From an uncultured Clostridia bacterium (GTDB lineage Bacteria > Bacillota > Clostridia > Christensenellales > UBA1242): DNA of 7,740 nucleotides. A model generated the notes under the pieces. That model searched no databases and was not told where the DNA came from. It saw nothing but the letters and a program-made list of their open reading frames with translations. Below, in pieces: positions 5,163 to 7,740 of this stretch; within the stretch, counting starts at the first letter, position 1, and each line of letters starts with the position of its first letter. The translations under genes were made by a program, and so were the position numbers. The DNA is taken from assembly GCA_947626155.1 (NCBI GenBank), contig CANQRC010000043.1:1-7740 (forward strand), in the 5' to 3' direction.

Positions 5163-6308
5163 TTACCAATTAGCGAAAAAATCTTTCATTCTCTGCACAA
5201 CCGACTTAGGTTTTATATCCTCTATTGTAAAGATTTTTTCAGTAAAAAGCAAGTTATTGTCCAAAAATATTTCCACTTTTCCAACCGCGCTGCCTTTTGA
5301 GAGCGGAGCCTCCAAAACATCTGGCCTAGTCACCACAATTTTTATGCGTTTAAGTTCGTTTTCGGTGACCGGATAAACAAAGTGTCCATTCGTGCCAAGT
5401 TTTGAAGAGGTTTTTCTTCCATTTTGAACGGCAACCGTGTCGTCGAAATCATAGAGCGAGGTTAGGTCAACAAGTTTGTAGGCCTTGCTGCATTCGTCCA
5501 AAAGCGCGGCACTCTCTTGAAACATTGGACCGCAATTTAACACCACACAAACAAGCCGCATGCCGTCCCGCTCAATTGCCGAAACCAAACACCTTCCGGC
5601 GTCGTCAGTGAAGCCCGTTTTCACTCCAATGCAGCCGTCAAGCGTAAACAAAAGTTTATTCTTGTTCCTCAAAAACCTAAAAGTGTTGTCGGCCTTATTT
5701 TCAATTTTCAACGATTTTGTGGAAACAATCTCCCTAAAAGTGGGATTTTCAAGCGCGTAGGAAGTGATGAGTGCCAAGTCATGCGCCGTGGTGTAATGCC
5801 CGTCGGCGTCAAGCCCGTGAGTGTTTGCAAAATGAGAGTTCGTTGCGCCAATTTTTCTTGCAAGAAGGTTCATCATTGTCACAAATTCGCTTGTCGAGCC
5901 GCCCACGTGCTCCGCAATTGCCACCGAGCAGTCGTTGCCGGAAATCATCATGAGGGCATAAAGCAGCTCGCGCGTGGAATATTTGTCGCCCTTTCTTAAA
6001 TATAGCGAAGTGCCGGGAACGCCCACCGCCTTAGGAGAAATCTCAAACACCTCGTCAAGGTCTTTGCAATTTTCAATGGCGGTTATCGCGGTCATAATTT
6101 TTGTGGTGCTTGCCATTGGCATTTTTTTGTTTTCATTTTGAGAAAAAAGTTGTCGCTTTGTGGAAGTTTCCATCACCACGCAGCCGCGCGCGGTTGAAGT
6201 GAGCGCATAGGCAGAACTTTGATAGCACGCGCCAACGCCAATTATGATGCAACCCAAAATCAGAGCAAAGATAAAAGAAACAAAAACAAGATGTCTAATT
6301 TTGCTCAT
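5163..6308 (-). CDS. D-alanyl-D-alanine carboxypeptidase (DacF/DacB-like, peptidase S11)
   Basis: A 381-residue penicillin-binding protein that should remove the terminal D-alanine from peptidoglycan pentapeptides outside the membrane. All three active-site motifs are present: STTK at residues 67-70 (catalytic Ser67), SGN at 123-125 and KTG at 230-232. An N-terminal hydrophobic segment (about 7-28) is a signal or anchor sequence. A C-terminal domain follows the catalytic domain, and the final residues RMKDFFANW resemble the amphipathic membrane-binding tail of this family. I chose ATG 6306-6308 (MSKIRHL) because GGAGG lies nine bases upstream; an ATG eight codons earlier has no better site. 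It overlaps gerW by 14 nt, implying translational coupling. In Clostridia the DacF-type enzyme next to gerW is linked to spore cortex formation, but the family alone does not prove it. Confidence 0.92.
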   Translation of the reverse strand: MSKIRHLVFVSFIFALILGCIIIGVGACYQSSAYALTSTARGCVVMETSTKRQLFSQNENKKMPMASTTKIMTAITAIENCKDLDEVFEISPKAVGVPGTSLYLRKGDKYSTRELLYALMMISGNDCSVAIAEHVGGSTSEFVTMMNLLARKIGATNSHFANTHGLDADGHYTTAHDLALITSYALENPTFREIVSTKSLKIENKADNTFRFLRNKNKLLFTLDGCIGVKTGFTDDAGRCLVSAIERDGMRLVCVVLNCGPMFQESAALLDECSKAYKLVDLTSLYDFDDTVAVQNGRKTSSKLGTNGHFVYPVTENELKRIKIVVTRPDVLEAPLSKGSAVGKVEIFLDNNLLFTEKIFTIEDIKPKSVVQRMKDFFANW

Positions 6309-6690
6309 CAGCCTTTTCCTCCATTTTTGCAAGCAAGGAATTGAACATATTTAAAATAGTTTGATAAAGCGTCTTGTTTTCAACATTCACAAATTCAACG
6401 TCTCCGTTTGGCTGCAAAATCAAAAAGCCCACGGGCGACACACTCATTCCGCCGCTGCTGCCTCCGCTCATAGGAAAATGATTTGCCACACGTCTAGAAG
6501 AGAGGTCGGCATATTCTCCTCCGCCAACCACAAATCCAACAGTCACTTTGCTGATTGGAATAATGGTGACTCCGTCATCAGTTTTGATGCTCTCGCCAAC
6601 AATTGTGCTACTATCAACAATTGTCTTAATTTTGTCCATTGCGCCGCTGATTAAATCGTTTATGCTTGTTGTTTCTTCAAACTTTCTCAT
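6295..6690 (-). CDS. GerW/YtfJ family sporulation protein
   Basis: A 131-residue protein with the family's conserved pattern: VGESI (31-35), DGVTIIPISKV (39-49), GGGEY (56-60), a glycine-rich GGSSGG (76-81) and MSVSPVGFL (82-90). In Bacillus subtilis YtfJ/GerW is made in the forespore and is needed for normal spore germination, but homologues also occur in bacteria that do not form spores. I chose ATG 6688-6690 (MRKFEETTS) because AAAGGAG lies just upstream of it; an ATG six codons earlier precedes that site. It follows the DUF2953 gene by 73 nt, as in the ytfI-ytfJ pair of other Firmicutes. The gap holds two palindromes resembling NrdR boxes. No good sigma-A -35 box was seen there. Confidence 0.9.
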   Translation of the reverse strand: MRKFEETTSINDLISGAMDKIKTIVDSSTIVGESIKTDDGVTIIPISKVTVGFVVGGGEYADLSSRRVANHFPMSGGSSGGMSVSPVGFLILQPNGDVEFVNVENKTLYQTILNMFNSLLAKMEEKADEQN

Positions 6691-6711
6691 AACCTCTCCT
6701 TTCTGCATAAT

Positions 6712-6727
6712 ACACCATATATTGTGT
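6712..6727. promoter_or_regulatory. NrdR-box-like palindrome 1
   Basis: ACACCATATATTGTGT matches the NrdR box consensus ACACWATATATWGTGT, as I recall it, at 15 of 16 positions. It sits about 15 bp upstream of the gerW ribosome binding site and is part of a 31-bp direct repeat (units starting at 6705 and 6736). Confidence 0.6.
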
Positions 6728-6742
6728 AGTATGTTGCATAAT

Positions 6743-6758
6743 ACACCATATTATGTGT
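6743..6758. promoter_or_regulatory. NrdR-box-like palindrome 2
   Basis: ACACCATATTATGTGT matches the same consensus at 13 of 16 positions and keeps both ACAC/GTGT arms. It is exactly 31 bp from palindrome 1, close to three helical turns, the tandem arrangement typical of NrdR-controlled promoters. It lies a few bases after the DUF2953 stop codon. Confidence 0.55.
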
Positions 6759-6763
6759 AGAAT

Positions 6764-7315
6764 TTACTTCTTATGAGTTATAATGAGCGAGTTTAAAAAA
6801 GAATATGCAACATCAAAAAAAGAAATTGACGCCTGCACTCTCCCCGACAAAGTCACCTCTTTTTTGTTGTAAGAAACAGTGTCATAAACGCAAAGTGATG
6901 CGGTTGGCTTTTTGCTTTTTAAATAAACAAAAAACTCTATCAAAGCCAAATTTATTAGCCCACAAACAAGCGCGCTTGAAAAGGCGTCTCCCGTTCCTAT
7001 ATTGTAAAAAACATAAAGTTTTTTCAGTTTTATTTTGTCTTTCATCTGCCTCATAAATTCTTGCATGAAAACAAATTGTTGGCTGGAAAATTCAAGTTGT
7101 TGCTTCTTTGTTTCCTCTTCATTCTCAAGCAAAATATATGTTCCGTGATAGGACACAACATAATAAAAAACTTTAATTCCAAACACAAAAAGTGCCACCA
7201 CCCCAATGTTCGTCATGGGGTTGAGTGCCACCCTGATCTCCGCCACAATTGGAAACACAAGCAGCAAAAACACCACCGCAGGAATTAAAAAATAAAGTGA
7301 GATAGCCGTATTCAT
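6764..7315 (-). CDS. DUF2953 (YtfI-like) membrane protein
   Basis: A 183-residue protein with an N-terminal transmembrane segment (about 5-26), a second hydrophobic stretch (36-54) and a third (114-132). The motif GTGDAFSSALVCG at 107-119 is the hallmark of the DUF2953 family, normally GTGDA followed by small residues. Its function is unknown, but the gene is a regular partner of gerW/ytfJ in Firmicutes, as here. The ATG at 7313-7315 is preceded by AGGTGAG almost directly, a short but usable spacing since GGTGA pairs with the 5' part of the anti-Shine-Dalgarno. It starts 39 nt after the glycosyltransferase stop codon. Confidence 0.8.
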   Translation of the reverse strand: MNTAISLYFLIPAVVFLLLVFPIVAEIRVALNPMTNIGVVALFVFGIKVFYYVVSYHGTYILLENEEETKKQQLEFSSQQFVFMQEFMRQMKDKIKLKKLYVFYNIGTGDAFSSALVCGLINLALIEFFVYLKSKKPTASLCVYDTVSYNKKEVTLSGRVQASISFFDVAYSFLNSLIITHKK

Positions 7316-7354
7316 CTCACCTATTTTGTGTTAAATTTAAAATAAAATTCAATT

Positions 7355-7740
7355 TTATGCCCGCGCGTTTTTTGCTTTTTTGCGCGCCTTGTTCACAATT
7401 TTGTTTACTTTTTTATAGTCAATGTTTGTGTCAATTTGACTATAATCCGCCTTCTTTTGAGAGGTTATCAGTTTAAAAATTCCGTCATTGCCACACATAC
7501 TTATTGCTCTCAGCCCCTCGCTCATATCCTTTAAAATGTGAGGATTGTTTTTCAGTGCTACAATTTTGCTGATCAACTCTTTTTGGTTTTTAAAGCACAT
7601 CCCAACGCCATTTTCCAACAAATATTTTTCGTTGTAAATCTCCTGTCCCGGCACCTTTGAATAGGCAAGCAGTGGCAGCCCTTTGTTTATACATTCGGTC
7701 ATACATAGCCCTCCGCCCTTTCCAATCATCAAGTCGCAAG
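7355..7740 (-). CDS. MGDG-synthase/MurG-like glycosyltransferase, C-terminal part (runs off the window)
   Basis: The last 128 complete codons of a GT-B fold glycosyltransferase are visible; the reading frame is open to the window edge, so the start is outside. CDLMIGKGGGLCMTEC is the usual GGL(T)xxE nucleotide-sugar binding loop, and GQEIYNEKYLLENGVGM matches the 'GQE..N...L...G' segment of diacylglycerol glycosyltransferases (MGDG synthase / UgtP) better than the MurG version. It probably adds a sugar to diacylglycerol to make membrane glycolipid, at the cytoplasmic face. The final 20 residues are lysine-rich (KKVNKIVNKARKKAKN), plausible for membrane association. It is first in the visible gene string that leads to plsC, another lipid enzyme. 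Confidence 0.75.
   Translation of the reverse strand, partial: CDLMIGKGGGLCMTECINKGLPLLAYSKVPGQEIYNEKYLLENGVGMCFKNQKELISKIVALKNNPHILKDMSEGLRAISMCGNDGIFKLITSQKKADYSQIDTNIDYKKVNKIVNKARKKAKNARA

Overview
This is an AT-rich window whose gene content suggests a low-GC Firmicute of the Clostridia type, most likely an uncultured gut lineage. The evidence is a four-domain S1 protein, a DUF2953 (YtfI-like) / GerW (YtfJ-like) / DacF-like / RluB / YhiN / PlsC gene order that resembles a conserved Clostridia neighbourhood, AAGGAG-type Shine-Dalgarno sites and sigma-A promoters of the TTGACT-17-TATAAT kind. The exact taxon cannot be read from the sequence.

Layout, left to right. (1) Positions 1-51 hold the first 17 codons of a minus-strand gene that looks like ribosomal protein S21, with its promoter at 83-111. 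(2) Positions 112-330 have no gene but carry four copies of a 9-bp element (ATACACCTA / TAGGTGTAT) and a tRNA terminator. (3) Positions 332-815 hold one intact tRNA-Thr(CGT) and three upstream copies of only its 5' half, all minus strand, in a duplicated array. (4) Positions 816-1850 encode an S1-domain RNA-binding protein on the minus strand. (5) Positions 1991-2527 are the only plus-strand gene, a repeat-rich predicted beta-helix protein of a type often seen in phages, with its own promoter and a bidirectional terminator. (6) From 7740 down to 2567 runs a long minus-strand gene string: C-terminal part of a lipid glycosyltransferase, a DUF2953 protein, GerW/YtfJ, a D-Ala-D-Ala carboxypeptidase, an in-frame RluB-YhiN fusion and PlsC.

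The long string mixes envelope and spore functions (membrane lipid synthesis by the glycosyltransferase and PlsC, peptidoglycan trimming by the carboxypeptidase, GerW/DUF2953) with rRNA modification (RluB domain) and a flavoprotein (YhiN domain). Spacings are short, and gerW overlaps the carboxypeptidase gene by 14 nt, so at least parts are probably cotranscribed.

The points most worth a second look are the array of tRNA-Thr 5' halves, a pair of NrdR-box-like palindromes exactly 31 bp apart in front of gerW, the stop-less fusion of rluB to yhiN with a possible internal start, and the helically phased 9-bp repeats upstream of the S21 promoter. I found no CRISPR array, transposase or integrase.
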